In this document: piece by piece, positions 63,191-64,000 of the stretch
Numbering within the stretch: the stretch's first letter is position 1
Layout: each line of letters starts with the position of its first letter
Source: Afifellaceae bacterium
Lineage (GTDB): Bacteria > Pseudomonadota > Alphaproteobacteria > Rhizobiales > Afifellaceae
Reading direction: 5' to 3'
DNA length: 64,000 bases
Assembly (NCBI GenBank): GCA_028281235.1
Contig: JANQKG010000032.1
Coordinates: forward strand, 1-64,000
The notes under the pieces: model-generated
Seen by the model: only the letters and a program-made list of their open reading frames with translations
Databases searched by the model: none
Told to the model about the DNA's origin: nothing
Program-made: the position numbers and the translations under genes

Positions 63191-64000
63191 ATGACAGAGC
63201 AAGGCGGGCGAAACGACACACGCCCGCTTGCTGCACCCGGCGCGTCGGCGGAATCAGCGAGCGCCAATACGGGCGCTCGCCTTCACCTGATCGACGCGGC
63301 GCGCGGCATCGCCATCGCGGCGATGGTCGTCTACCACTTCTCCTGGGACCTCAGGCATTTCGGCTACATCGCCGCCGACGTCACGCATGATCCCGGCTGG
63401 CGGCTGTTTGCCCGTTCGATCGCCGGGAGCTTCCTCTTCATTGTCGGCGTCAGCCTTGTGCTGGCCTCGCGCAGCGGCTTCCGCGCCGGACGTTATCTCC
63501 GCCGCCTTGCGCTGATTGCAGCATCTGCTGCGGCAATCACGATTGTCACCTATCTTGTCTTCCCCGACAGCTACGTGTTCTTCGGCATTCTGCATCATAT
63601 CGCCGTGGCGAGCGTGCTCGGCTTGGCTTTCGTCAACGCACCCATCTGGCTTGTCGCGGCGGCTGCTGTCGCGAGCTTCCTCGCACCGGCCTATCTGGCC
63701 GGGCCGGCCTTTGATCCGCCGGCCATGGTCTGGCTGGGGCTTGCCACCTACATCCCGCGCAGCAACGATTTCGTCCCGCTGTTCCCCTGGTTCGGCGTCG
63801 TCCTCGCAGGGATCGTGGCGGCGCGCCTGGCGCGTTGGCTGCCGAAGGGCTTAGCTGCCGTCGCGGGCCTTTCGCCGCGCATAGCCACACCGCTCGTCTG
63901 GGCCGGCCGGCACAGCCTGGTCATCTATCTGCTGCACCAGCCGATCCTGTTCGGGCTCGTCTTCCTGGCGGCGCAGGTCGCGCCCCCCGACCTCGCCAGG
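63191..64000 (+). CDS. DUF1624 membrane acyltransferase, truncated by window end
   Basis: The coding sequence runs to the window edge (270 residues visible, no stop). It begins MTEQGGRNDTRPLAAPGASA and shows the DUF1624/heparan-alpha-glucosaminide acetyltransferase-like motif LIDAARGIAIAAMVVYHFSWDL, several membrane segments and VWAGRHSLVIYLLHQPILFG near the end. Substrate is unknown. It lies 24 bp downstream of leuA on the same strand. Confidence 0.85.
   Translation, partial: MTEQGGRNDTRPLAAPGASAESASANTGARLHLIDAARGIAIAAMVVYHFSWDLRHFGYIAADVTHDPGWRLFARSIAGSFLFIVGVSLVLASRSGFRAGRYLRRLALIAASAAAITIVTYLVFPDSYVFFGILHHIAVASVLGLAFVNAPIWLVAAAAVASFLAPAYLAGPAFDPPAMVWLGLATYIPRSNDFVPLFPWFGVVLAGIVAARLARWLPKGLAAVAGLSPRIATPLVWAGRHSLVIYLLHQPILFGLVFLAAQVAPPDLAR

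Overview
The window is a gene-dense, GC-rich alphaproteobacterial chromosome segment, most likely from the order Hyphomicrobiales (Rhizobiales). Several things point there: a MucR/Ros-type regulator, two BA14K-type secreted proteins, an Omp25-like NWSGFY porin, a pyruvate dehydrogenase E1 beta subunit with its own N-terminal lipoyl domain, the lptF-lptG-lptD-surA-pdxA-rsmA operon, and many short palindromic intergenic repeats of the kind common in that order. The genus cannot be read from the sequence. No phage, plasmid, full-length transposase or CRISPR array is present.

Layout. 1-1.6 kb: rpsF-rpsR-rplI (minus). 1.9-8.5 kb: fatty-acid and cell-wall cluster fabD-fabG-acpP-fabF-mltG-yicC-gmk (plus), converging on the minus-strand operon lptF-lptG-lptD-surA-pdxA-rsmA (8.4-16.0 kb), which is joined by ATGA/GTGA overlaps. 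16.3-17.9 kb: a divergent PAP2 phosphatase and PagL-like lipid A deacylase. 18.1-20.3 kb: pepA-holC. 20.3-23.8 kb: an ABC-F ATPase and an OmpA-type protein with a Pro/Glu-rich neck. 24.0-27.2 kb: cysK-alaX-sseA-GNAT, again with 4-base overlaps. 27.4-31.0 kb: a sugar-acid cluster (FucU-type mutarotase, UxaA-type dehydratase, SMP-30 lactonase) ending with a cyclic-nucleotide-binding protein. 31.3-36.4 kb: ftsB and pdhA-pdhB-pdhC, with a GFA-family gene and an Uma2-like fragment between pdhB and pdhC; then osmC. 37.2-40.9 kb: a sitABCD-type Mn/Fe ABC importer behind a Fur/Mur-like palindrome. 41-50 kb: mucR, an orphan parA, a thioredoxin-like protein, a 40-residue membrane protein, cytochrome c, BA14K, tRNA-Lys, a RhlE-like helicase, an Omp25-like porin and parE. 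50.5-55.8 kb: an oligopeptide ABC importer (oppA-B-C-DF). 56-59 kb: PfkB kinase, DUF3307 protein, and an arsenic module (ArsR-ArsC fusion plus aquaglyceroporin). 59.9-64 kb: phzF, a small inverted-repeat-bounded element carrying two small ORFs, leuA with a leucine-rich leader peptide, and a truncated DUF1624 acyltransferase.

Most genes are ordinary housekeeping. The interesting material lies between and inside them. There are at least seven families of palindromic or inverted-repeat elements. One is a pair of hairpins upstream of lptF whose arms differ from each other by compensating changes. Another is a pair of palindromes built in frame into the pdhC linker. A third is a 436-bp element at 60817-61252 with 23-bp inverted ends. 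Others of note are a MucR protein that has lost most zinc ligands, a probable leaderless arsRC transcript, and the leuA leader peptide. All functions were assigned by reading motifs, without database searches.
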